This document shows, one piece after another, positions 49,301 to 57,193 of a DNA stretch of 64,000 nucleotides; position 1 is the first letter of the stretch, and each line of letters begins with the position of its first letter. A program made the translations under genes and the position numbers. This stretch comes from an uncultured Collinsella sp. (GTDB lineage Bacteria > Actinomycetota > Coriobacteriia > Coriobacteriales > Coriobacteriaceae): assembly GCA_900752215.1 (NCBI GenBank), contig CAADUO010000063.1, positions 62,001-126,000 of the forward strand, given 5' to 3'. Under the pieces are notes generated by a model. The model was given only the letters and a program-made list of their open reading frames with translations. It had not been told where the DNA came from and did not search any database.

Positions 49301-50239
49301 CTAGCGGGATTTCTGCCTGGTGCTATCGAGATTCTGCCTCGCTGCTCGATAGCTCGAAGGAGTGCACCCCATTTGTTCTTTAAATACCTGGCCAAGATGG
49401 CTTGCTGTTATAAATCCGCATTGGCGCGCGACTGTCTGGACCGTTCGCGTGGTGTGTGCCAAAAGTTCGCAAGCACGGTTTATGCGGTATGCGCGTAGAT
49501 ATGCCGCCGGGGTCGTTCCTGCACAAGTTTCGATAATGCGGTAACACTCTCTTTCGCTTACGCCGGCTGCAGATGCCATCTGGGGCACATCTATAGCGGC
49601 TGCATAGTTTGCGCGGATAAAGTCCAGGATTGCCTTGAACTGTACGTCGCGGCTGGTCATCCAAGAGGCGCCGTCGGAAGAAAAGAGCGGTTCGGCCTTG
49701 GCGTTAATCTGAATCCAGAGCTCTGACAAACTATTCCGAAGCGCCATCTCGTTCTTCGGCCGTTGAAGGTCGTGGCTAAAGGAGCTCTTCAGCAAATCGA
49801 TAAAGGGCATATCGTCGGGATTGGTGGGCGACCATTTGAGCACATCGACGCCTCGACATTGAAGCAATGGGTTGATGTAGCGCTTTTGGAGACGTCCCGC
49901 GGGATCGCCGAGCATCGGCGGCTGAAAGATATGCAGCATTTGAATGGCTGGCGCCGAATTGGGTGATTGCAGCGTGATGTGCAAAACGCCGCCGTTGATA
50001 AAGCCGGCGGACCCTTCCTCAAAGCGTACGTGCTCATGAGCCGCGCGCGTTCGATAGTCAATCGCTCCCTGCTCCATGTAGAAAAGCTCAACTTCGGAAT
50101 GCCAGTGCCAGGGGACGGAATTGCCCGGATAGCGAGCGAATTCTGCGCGTTCGGCAATATAGGGCCAGTCTTCGGCGGTCTCGGGAAACGCTTCCTCGCG
50201 TCCTCCGCGGTGCAATTCTATGTGACCCATGTTTCGCAT
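49301..50239 (-). CDS. AraC-family transcriptional regulator with cupin sensor domain
   Basis: The 312-residue protein has an N-terminal cupin (VPWHWHSEVELFYMEQGAIDYR, GSAGFINGGVLH) and two C-terminal AraC HTH motifs (IDVPQMASAAGVSERECYRII... and VQTVARQCGFITASHLGQVFKEQMGCTPSSYR). Such regulators bind sugars or metabolites and activate nearby genes. The start ATG lacks a clear ribosome site; ATG at 50230 is an alternative. It may control the HAD gene downstream. Confidence 0.88.
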   Translation of the reverse strand: MRNMGHIELHRGGREEAFPETAEDWPYIAERAEFARYPGNSVPWHWHSEVELFYMEQGAIDYRTRAAHEHVRFEEGSAGFINGGVLHITLQSPNSAPAIQMLHIFQPPMLGDPAGRLQKRYINPLLQCRGVDVLKWSPTNPDDMPFIDLLKSSFSHDLQRPKNEMALRNSLSELWIQINAKAEPLFSSDGASWMTSRDVQFKAILDFIRANYAAAIDVPQMASAAGVSERECYRIIETCAGTTPAAYLRAYRINRACELLAHTTRTVQTVARQCGFITASHLGQVFKEQMGCTPSSYRAARQNLDSTRQKSR

Positions 50240-50727
50240 GGCATCAGTATAAAGCGCGATGGGCTTAGATTGCTCTTGCCTGTTCGGGGAACGCCTTGTC
50301 TAGGGATGCTTGGAGCCTTTCGAACGATGCTCGCAAGTTGTGGCTCTGGTCGGTTGAGCGTTTGGCTTTTGTGGTGGGGGAGTCGAGGAGGCCGTTTCTC
50401 TGTGTCGGGGGGAAGGAGAAAAGGTTTGCATGATTTAGGGATGGCTGCTGTGCTGCGCCGTTGGAAGAATGCATGCTTATGCGGCCTCCTCGATGTCCAC
50501 CAAAAGATTGCGCACGGGGTGTGCTGCTAGGTCCCGTGCGTTGGCAGTATTATGCCGCGGCTGCTGCAAAGAAGCGCTAAAGAAAGGCTTAACCTGGTTT
50601 GGTGTTACGATGAAACTGCACGTCAGAGGTATCGAGTAACACTCTTGAAAGGTTTCGAGCTTAAGGGCTTTCTAAGGTTTGTGACGTGGATGTGGCGCGG
50701 ATATGCGGAGCGTGTGAATACTCGCTG
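50240..50727. other. gene-poor region between AraC and MutT-Vsr genes
   Basis: Nothing strongly supported lies here. On the minus strand, an open frame without a clear start ends ...RNLLVDIEEAA at 50478-50480, just before the possible small gene at 50265-50474. Confidence 0.5.
50265..50474 (-). CDS. possible small protein, 69 residues
   Basis: A frame begins ATG-CAT-TCT with GAGGAGG about 10 bases upstream inside the end of another open frame (GCATAAGCATG), which resembles translational coupling. The product is hydrophilic, with an amphipathic C-terminus ASFERLQASLDKAFPEQ. No family is recognised and codon use is only partly like its neighbours. Confidence 0.3.
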   Translation of the reverse strand: MHSSNGAAQQPSLNHANLFSFPPTQRNGLLDSPTTKAKRSTDQSHNLRASFERLQASLDKAFPEQARAI

Positions 50728-51714
50728 TTAGCGCTGCGGCTCTGCGGCGCGTACCTGTTCGATGACCTTTTCCATCGTGGCGTCGATGCGGTCTTTTTTG
50801 AGCTCGCATTCCCAGATGGTTATGGGTGTCCAGCCCATTTGGGTAAGCGCGGAGATGGCGGCTCGGTCGCGCTCGACGTTGCGACGGAACTTTGCCTCCC
50901 AAAACTCAACATTGCGCTTGGGCCGGCTCGGGTTGCACTTAGGGCAGCGATGCCAAAAGCAACCGTTGACGAAGATGGCGATCTTGCGTCCGGGGAAGGC
51001 GATATCGGGTTTGCCGGGAACCTTCCATTCCAAGCGATAGCCCGTAAGGCCCGCTGCGCGCAGGTGCTGGCGTACGAGCAGCTCGGGCTTGGTGTTGGCG
51101 CGCTTGTTGCCTTTCATGGACTTTTTTATAGCGGCACGACGGCGGACCAGTTCACGCTCGTCGGCGGAAAGGTCCGAGGTGTCGATGCCGTCGAGTAGGC
51201 CGGGCTTGGGGCGTTTTTTGCTACGGCGCTTAGGTGCGCGCTTGGGTTTGGAAGCGGGTTTGTTGACCGTGGTGGCCTCGGCGTTATCGGCGGAGCTTGC
51301 CTCAAGCCGATCTTCCTTCAACTCAATCAGAGCATCGATAAGCCCTTTGTCGGCGGGCATCCATTCCACCGTGGCAAGCGAGGTGCGCGGAATCCACCGG
51401 ATATCGAGCTGGCGGTCGTGCTTCTGAGGCTCATCGGATTCATCGGCCAGCGAGCAGTAGTAGCACTCCATCGAGAGATGAAAATCGGGGTAGTCGTACT
51501 CAACGGTATAGAAATCACGCAGGTTGGTGACTTTGACCTGCAGCTCTTCCATGAGCTCGCGGCGTACGGCGTCCTCGGGCGTCTCGCCGCGCATGAGCTT
51601 GCCACCGGGGAACTCCCAAAGTCCCTGCATGTCGCCATAGCCGCGCTGCACGGCAAGCAGCTCATCGGATCCTTCCTTGCGAATGATCCCAGCGGCAACA
51701 TGAACAGTCTTCAA
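50728..51714 (-). CDS. fusion of a MutT-type Nudix hydrolase and a Vsr-type endonuclease
   Basis: The 328-residue protein starts at TTG 51714 (GAGAGGA six bases upstream). Residues 1-135 are a Nudix domain: WEFPGGKLMRGETPEDAVRR and RELMEELQV, with the Glu metal ligands at 44, 56 and 57, as in 8-oxo-dGTP pyrophosphatase MutT. A Lys/Arg/Pro/Ala-rich linker (about 136-180) leads to a Vsr domain (about 185-328): SMKGNKRANTKPELLVRQHL, GKPDIAF with catalytic Asp237, FVNGCFWHRCPKC with His255 and Cys ligands, FRRNVERDR, and WECELKKD. Vsr nicks 5' to T in T:G mismatches. No dcm-type methylase is present here. The frame is uninterrupted through the linker. Confidence 0.88.
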   Translation of the reverse strand: MKTVHVAAGIIRKEGSDELLAVQRGYGDMQGLWEFPGGKLMRGETPEDAVRRELMEELQVKVTNLRDFYTVEYDYPDFHLSMECYYCSLADESDEPQKHDRQLDIRWIPRTSLATVEWMPADKGLIDALIELKEDRLEASSADNAEATTVNKPASKPKRAPKRRSKKRPKPGLLDGIDTSDLSADERELVRRRAAIKKSMKGNKRANTKPELLVRQHLRAAGLTGYRLEWKVPGKPDIAFPGRKIAIFVNGCFWHRCPKCNPSRPKRNVEFWEAKFRRNVERDRAAISALTQMGWTPITIWECELKKDRIDATMEKVIEQVRAAEPQR

Positions 51715-51862
51715 CAGGAGTCCTCTCTCAATATCAAGACGTGGCAGGCTAGCTACCCGTGCCTTACACAACGGTAAGGCAAGCGTAAGCCATATCGATG
51801 GTAGCCGACTCGTCTTCTTGCGACTATAGATGCCGTAGACTAATTGCAAGAAAGGACTCGGT

Positions 51863-52648
51863 ATGCAAACCACGCACATGGCGACCCCGGTACTGGAGGT
51901 CGCGCATCTCGAAAAGGTATACGGAGCGCTAGGCAACGTGACCCGCGCGCTCAACGACGTCAGTTTTACCGTCAACCGCGGCGAATTTGTTGGCATCATG
52001 GGCGCTTCGGGCTCGGGCAAGTCGACCCTGCTCAACTGCGTGTCGACCATCGATAGCGCCACAAGTGGCACGATCCGCATCAACGGGCAGGACGTAACAC
52101 GCATGAAGCAGGCTAAGCTTTCGCAGTTCCGCCGCGAGGAGCTCGGCTTTATCTTCCAGGATTCCAACCTGCTCGATACGCTCACGGCGCGCGAGAACAT
52201 CGCCCTGCCGCTCACCATCGCCCGCACAAACTCGGCAGAGATTTCGACTCGCGTGCAGGATGTGGCCGCGCGCCTGTCCATCAGCCAGGTGCTCGACAAG
52301 TATCCCTACCAGATGTCCGGCGGTCAGCAGCAGCGCGTTGCCGCGGCTCGCGCGCTCGTCACCGACCCCACCATGATCATGGCCGACGAGCCCACCGGCG
52401 CCCTCGATTCCAAGAGCGCCCGCCTGCTGCTCGAGAGCCTGGAGGCCCTCAATCGCCGCCTGTGCGCTACCGTGCTCATGGTCACGCATGACAGCTTTGC
52501 TGCCAGCTACACGAGCCGCGTGTTGTTTATCCGCGACGGCAAGATCTTCACCGAGCTGCGCCGCGGCGACACCGACCGCCGAGAGTTTTTCGACCGCATT
52601 ATGGAGGTCGTTGCCATGATGGGCGGTGAGGGCTCCGATGCTCTGTAA
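51863..52648 (+). CDS. ABC transporter ATP-binding protein, BceA/LolD-like
   Basis: The 261-residue ATPase has Walker A GASGSGKSTLL, Q-loop FIFQDSNLL, signature MSGGQQQRVAAARAL, Walker B MIMADEPTGALD and H-loop VTHD. BceA-type proteins power FtsX-like permeases involved in antimicrobial-peptide detoxification and sensing. AAAGGA precedes the ATG. It overlaps the permease gene by 11 bases. No two-component genes lie next to it. Confidence 0.92.
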   Translation: MQTTHMATPVLEVAHLEKVYGALGNVTRALNDVSFTVNRGEFVGIMGASGSGKSTLLNCVSTIDSATSGTIRINGQDVTRMKQAKLSQFRREELGFIFQDSNLLDTLTARENIALPLTIARTNSAEISTRVQDVAARLSISQVLDKYPYQMSGGQQQRVAAARALVTDPTMIMADEPTGALDSKSARLLLESLEALNRRLCATVLMVTHDSFAASYTSRVLFIRDGKIFTELRRGDTDRREFFDRIMEVVAMMGGEGSDAL

Positions 52649-54860
52649 ACTCGCTTGGGGCAACGTCCGCCGCGCCGGCCGCGACTACCTCGTCTACCTT
52701 TTGACGCTCACCCTGGGCGTCACGGTCTTCTATGCCTTTAACACCATCTCGATGCAGGTCGACATCGCCGGAATCGATGAAAAGGGCTTGGCGCAGGTAA
52801 TGGGCAGCATGCTCGGCGACCTGACGTACTTTTTGGCCGGTGTCATGGCCTTTTTGATGGTGTATGCCAATAACTTCATCATGAAACGCCGCAAGAAGGA
52901 GTTTGGCCTGTACCAGGTGCTCGGCATGGGGCGTGGGCGCGTCGCCACGATCATGGCGCTCGAGACGGTGATTGTCTCGGTCGTGGCCTTTGTCGCCGGC
53001 ATTGTGCTGGGTGTGGGACTCTCCCAGCTCATGACGTTCTTTACGGCCTCGCTTTTTAAGACACAGATTGCCAATTTCCACTTCTTTTTCTCGGTGCATG
53101 CGTTCAATCTGACTCTTGCCTGCACGCTCGTAATGTTTGTGCTCACGCTACTGCTGAACCTTCGCGCCGTGCGTCGTACCAAACTCATCGAGCTTATGGG
53201 CGCCGAGCGTCGCAACGAGAGCATCAAGACGCGCAACCCCTGGATTGCGATTGCCATCTTTGCCGTGGGCGTGGTGCTTGTGGGCGTGGCCTATTACCGT
53301 CTGCTACGTGATGGGTTCCCGCTAACCGCGACGGACAGCAAGCTGCAAGAGGCCATGAACCAGTTTGGTATTACGACCGCTATGGTTACCGTGGGCACCT
53401 TTGCCCTGTTCTGGGGACTCTCGGGCATGCTCATCAAGCTGCTGCAGAGCCTGCGCGGCGTGTATTGGCGCGGCCTCAACATGTTTACCGTGCGCCAGCT
53501 TGCGGCCAAGGTCAACACGGTGTGCTTTTCGATGGGCGTCATCGCGATGCTCCTGTTTTTGGCCATCACCTCGGTGACGTGCGGTATGTCGATTGCCAAC
53601 GTGATGAACGAAAACCTGGAGCGCTATAACCCTGTAGACGTGTCTCAGACGTATGTCTATTACACGCCCGATACGCTCGACTACTACAAAGAGTACATCA
53701 ATCCGTCTGAAGCCGATCGCATGGTGCTGGCCGATAGTACGGTCGATTTGTACTCCGCATGGCACGGCGATCCATGGCACGGCGATCGTAAGGGCAAGTC
53801 GGCGGACAACAACGACGAGACCGGCAAGAAGGTCAATATTGCCGATGTTGCCGGTGAGCATGTGCAGATCGATTCGTATCTGAGTTACCCGCTTGGCGGC
53901 TCGGATCCTTCGGTGACTCCAAGTGAAATGTGCAAGGCCATGGGCGAAAAGCTTCCCAAGGCGTTCGGGGGTAGCAATGCCGATACGATGGGTCTGTTTG
54001 TGACGCCGGCGAGCCAGTACAACAAACTGCGTCAGATGATGGGCGAGGAGCCGGTGCACATCGGTCACGACCAGTATCTGCTCACGTGTGATATGGGCGG
54101 CGAGCTGGTCGACCTGTACACCAAGTATATGGCTGGCGGCCATGCCCTTACCTTGGGCGGGCATACGCTCAAGCCCGCAACCGATAAGTCGGACGAAGAT
54201 GCGGCGGCCATCGCCAACTCGGCGATGGGCAGTAATCCGGGTACCGTCGTCGTTGCCGACGAGCTGTTGTCCCAACTTAATCTGCAGCCGTATTCCAGTA
54301 GCCTGCTCGTTAACTACAAACAGGGGATGGATACGACCGAGGCAGACGAGAGTATTAAATACACTGTGCTCGACAATCTGCTCGTTGACGGCAAGGAGCC
54401 GGGGTCGTGGGGAACCTTCATCACACGCTCCGAGATGTACGTGCAAGCAGCGCAAATGAACGGTCTTATTAGCTACCTAGCCATCTACATCGGCTTTGTA
54501 TTGGTCGTTGCATGCGCGGCGATTCTGTCGATCCAGCAACTCTCCAACGTGGCCGACGGCAGCCGCAGCTATCGTGTGCTGGCACAGATCGGCTGCGACG
54601 ACCGCCAGATTCGCCATTCGGTGATGGCGCAGCAAGCGGTATTCTTCCTGTTCCCGCTGGCAGTGGGCCTGGCACACTCCTTTGTGGCACTTAAGGTGAT
54701 CATCGAGCTGGTGAGCATTTTCGGAAATATGAGCATCGGCGGCACCGTGGGCCTCACCTGTGCAATCTTCCTGGCAGCCTATGGTGGCTACTTCCTGGTG
54801 ACCTATCTCATGAGCACCGGCATGGTACAAGCTGCCATCGCCACCCGTTACAGCGAGTAA
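52638..54860 (+). CDS. FtsX-like ABC transporter permease, BceB type
   Basis: The 740-residue protein has about ten transmembrane helices: one near residues 18-38, a pair at 55-80 and 105-130, further helices to about 330, then a large extracytoplasmic domain (about 345-610) and three C-terminal helices. FtsX motifs include FIMKRRKKEFGLYQVLGMGR and SYRVLAQIGCDDRQI. The large external loop is the mark of BceB-type peptide-resistance permeases. ATG at 52638 with GAGGG at 52628-52632 is preferred over GTG 52626. It forms a two-gene unit with the ATPase. Confidence 0.9.
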   Translation: MLCKLAWGNVRRAGRDYLVYLLTLTLGVTVFYAFNTISMQVDIAGIDEKGLAQVMGSMLGDLTYFLAGVMAFLMVYANNFIMKRRKKEFGLYQVLGMGRGRVATIMALETVIVSVVAFVAGIVLGVGLSQLMTFFTASLFKTQIANFHFFFSVHAFNLTLACTLVMFVLTLLLNLRAVRRTKLIELMGAERRNESIKTRNPWIAIAIFAVGVVLVGVAYYRLLRDGFPLTATDSKLQEAMNQFGITTAMVTVGTFALFWGLSGMLIKLLQSLRGVYWRGLNMFTVRQLAAKVNTVCFSMGVIAMLLFLAITSVTCGMSIANVMNENLERYNPVDVSQTYVYYTPDTLDYYKEYINPSEADRMVLADSTVDLYSAWHGDPWHGDRKGKSADNNDETGKKVNIADVAGEHVQIDSYLSYPLGGSDPSVTPSEMCKAMGEKLPKAFGGSNADTMGLFVTPASQYNKLRQMMGEEPVHIGHDQYLLTCDMGGELVDLYTKYMAGGHALTLGGHTLKPATDKSDEDAAAIANSAMGSNPGTVVVADELLSQLNLQPYSSSLLVNYKQGMDTTEADESIKYTVLDNLLVDGKEPGSWGTFITRSEMYVQAAQMNGLISYLAIYIGFVLVVACAAILSIQQLSNVADGSRSYRVLAQIGCDDRQIRHSVMAQQAVFFLFPLAVGLAHSFVALKVIIELVSIFGNMSIGGTVGLTCAIFLAAYGGYFLVTYLMSTGMVQAAIATRYSE

Positions 54861-54909
54861 CAAGCGGGCAAAATCGTCGCAAAATCGTCGCAAAATCAGA
54901 GGCGTATGA

Positions 54910-54950
54910 CCGCCGCGAAGGGACCAGGGGCCCTTTCGCGGCGGTTTTTT
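54910..54950 (+). terminator. rho-independent terminator after the BceAB-type genes
   Basis: CCGCCGCGAAGGG and CCCTTTCGCGGCGG pair around ACCAGGGG-type loop bases and end in TTTTTT. It also forms the first part of the composite repeat repeated at about 59704. Confidence 0.92.
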
Positions 54951-54976
54951 GCCTATCCGGTGCGTCTCGGATGCAA

Positions 54977-55091
54977 GTGAGTAGACTTTTTTGAACCTGC
55001 CGAGCACATCGCGACAAATGATCTATAAAACTGCAGGTCAGAGCTGTGGCGTTTTGGGGCATGCTTGGCCTCCTGCAAAAAGCCTACTCAC
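54977..55091. repeat. 115-bp inverted-repeat element, copy 1 (left of the LuxR-ABC island)
   Basis: Ends GTGAGTAGACTTTTTTG and CAAAAAGCCTACTCAC are inverted repeats. The interior has CCTGCCGAGCACATCGCG, AAAACTGCAGGTCAGAGC and TGTGGCGTTTTGGGGC. Copy 2 has exactly the same length at 59772-59886, and similarity extends outside both copies. Confidence 0.88.
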
Positions 55092-55154
55092 TCGGTTTTT
55101 CTGCTAGAAGACCGCCACGAGGTAAGGCGGCTCCCTCGCGGCGGTTTGGACGTT

Positions 55155-55200
55155 TGCCCAGATAAAACCTGACAAAATAAACCTGTCCCCTTTTGACAGG
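55155..55200. repeat. CCTGTCCCC-type palindrome beside copy 1
   Basis: TTTGCCCAGATAAAACCTG, then a weak inverted repeat CCTGACAAAA...TTTTGACAGG around TAAACCTGTCCCC. The same wording occurs at 59960-60006 after copy 2. Confidence 0.7.
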
Positions 55201-55335
55201 CTAGCGCTCCCAGAAGTGGAGGATGAGCGTGGTGCCTTTTAGCGGAGGGGGCATATTGATTAATTCGGGTAACAGTTTTTTAACGCTGGGGCCGATGTTA
55301 AAATAGGCAAAATGCTATCTAGGAGCTTTGAATTT

Positions 55336-57069
55336 ATGGCAATCGAGGCGGCTGATCTACAAAACGTAAAGCGCTCGTTCCTCTGGCATTCAATTATGTT
55401 GTTTATAGGGGCGGCTGGTCTGTATTGTATGGCGCCAAGTATTTATGCGGGCCTTTCTGGCACCGTTCTTATCGGTCTGCATCTGCTTTCGGGCTTCTGT
55501 GTGGGTCTCATCTCTCGCCCCGTGAGACCGGGTATTTCCAAACGGCTTTTTGGACTTATGCTCGTAGATATTGCACTTCTCGCGATGTTCACGGTATCAC
55601 TTAATGTGTTTCATCAATTTCATGGTGTGGTTTCGGCGCTCGCGTTCATTTTGTTGTTGCTAGCCCCCTTGCTTGTCGCTTGCTGTTCTTGGGCGCTTGG
55701 CGGTGAATTCACAAACATGCGTGCGGGATCAACGGGGAAACATGTAGCCGATGGCCTTGTTCTCCATGGGTATCCTGAGCTCGCCCTTTACAGCCCCGTT
55801 GTACTCTTGATTGCTTTGCTTGTTGGCCTTCAGTTTCTTCTCGCCTCGTTGATGGAGTCCATCGGTTCTATCCTTTCCGTTAACGCCGAGATGGGGGTTG
55901 CTGCCTCGCTCGTCGAACCTCTTGCGTTTGGTAATGCTGCCGTTGCTCTTGATTTGGATTGTTTGTTTTCGCGCAATATAAACATCGGAGCTGTGCTCCT
56001 GAGCTTTGGTGGGCGTCAAGAGAGCGCACTGCTTCTGGCGACTGTCTTGGGCAGCATCCTTGTCAGGGCCATAATGCGATCGTTACCCGACTTAACGAGC
56101 GCTTTTTCTGCGGATGCCAAATTAGGAGGAAAACGCTCTGCAGTTGCCGATATCCCTGCGACTTTGGGTTTTTCTCAAAGGGAGTCCGCGGTTTTCTCTA
56201 TGAGGATAGAGGGAAAAACGTACGAGGAGATTGCTTCTGCCTTGGATATTTCCCCGTCTACCGCCCGTACCTATTTGTCGCGGGCCTTGACTAAAACCGG
56301 ATATAAAAGCATTTCGGAGGCGACGGCTGAACTTCTTTCGTCAAAGGATACGTGGCATTTCGACGCAACAAAAGGCCATGATCACCGTTCAGAATCACTG
56401 AGGCCCTTATCGTCCAATCGGAGCTGCAGGATAGTCTTCGCCTGCTTCCTGTTTATGTATGCGTCTGGAATGGGCATCGAGGAAATCCTCATATGCTTTG
56501 GCTTTGAGCATGATGTGATAATCCTGCCGATAGCTATAGTGCTTTTGGCCCTGTGTTGCCATGCAGTTATACGGTGGACGTCTGAAATGCATTCGTGCCT
56601 TTCGCCCGAACTTACTCTTTCTTCGGTGTCTGTGGGTGCTGGGGCAACGTTCTGGGCTCACGATGCAGTGAGTCGACTGTACATTTTCTTTGAGTCCGTT
56701 GGGAGCGGTGAGTCCGTTGGCGTCCTTTTGCCTGCTTTACGCGTGATCGCATTCCTTGTCGTACTTATCCTTCTGACTTATTCGCTGCTATCCTTGCGTT
56801 TGAAAGATGCAGCTCGGGCGGGTGATCGACGCGATGCCGTGCGTGAGGCTTTCTTGAGGCTTGGCTTCACGCCGCTTTATGCCGACATCATGGCATGCGT
56901 TTTTGATGGCAATAGAACCACCGAGATTTGCGCGCATCTTAATGTTGCTCGGGGAACCGTCAAAGAGGCCAAGAGCAAGAGCTATGCCTTGCTTGGAGTT
57001 CACTCGGAGCGTGAACTTAGAGATAAAGTATTTTGTCTTATAGCTGATGTTGTAGAAAATGGCAGGTAG
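55336..57069 (+). CDS. membrane protein with two LuxR-type HTH domains
   Basis: The 577-residue protein alternates membrane and DNA-binding regions. Hydrophobic helices fill residues about 14-120 and 150-245; a LuxR-type HTH lies at 278-335 (FSQRESAVFSMRIEGKTYEE then IASALDISPSTARTYLSRAL). More hydrophobic helices follow at about 364-485, then a second LuxR-like HTH at 508-570 (TEICAHLNVARGTVKEAKSKSYALLGV). Single-HTH membrane LuxR proteins are common in Coriobacteriia; two in one chain is unusual. ATG at 55336 has AGGAG at 55321-55325. Base composition is A+T-richer than its surroundings. It probably regulates the two genes after it. Confidence 0.8.
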   Translation: MAIEAADLQNVKRSFLWHSIMLFIGAAGLYCMAPSIYAGLSGTVLIGLHLLSGFCVGLISRPVRPGISKRLFGLMLVDIALLAMFTVSLNVFHQFHGVVSALAFILLLLAPLLVACCSWALGGEFTNMRAGSTGKHVADGLVLHGYPELALYSPVVLLIALLVGLQFLLASLMESIGSILSVNAEMGVAASLVEPLAFGNAAVALDLDCLFSRNINIGAVLLSFGGRQESALLLATVLGSILVRAIMRSLPDLTSAFSADAKLGGKRSAVADIPATLGFSQRESAVFSMRIEGKTYEEIASALDISPSTARTYLSRALTKTGYKSISEATAELLSSKDTWHFDATKGHDHRSESLRPLSSNRSCRIVFACFLFMYASGMGIEEILICFGFEHDVIILPIAIVLLALCCHAVIRWTSEMHSCLSPELTLSSVSVGAGATFWAHDAVSRLYIFFESVGSGESVGVLLPALRVIAFLVVLILLTYSLLSLRLKDAARAGDRRDAVREAFLRLGFTPLYADIMACVFDGNRTTEICAHLNVARGTVKEAKSKSYALLGVHSERELRDKVFCLIADVVENGR

Positions 57070-57193
57070 AAGCCTGTAGACAAACAAGATCATAAGTCCA
57101 TCCCGCACGTCTACAGACAGTTCTGACGGTGCAGGCGATACTTCCGGACAACGGGTCCGACGACTCGTGTGTTGCGAACCGGAGGTGCTTGCT

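Noticed and set aside
51715..52299. N-terminal extension of the MutT-Vsr frame
   Set aside because: These codons overlap the ABC ATPase gene on the other strand and have no Nudix similarity. A TTG with a good ribosome site at 51714 starts the domain.
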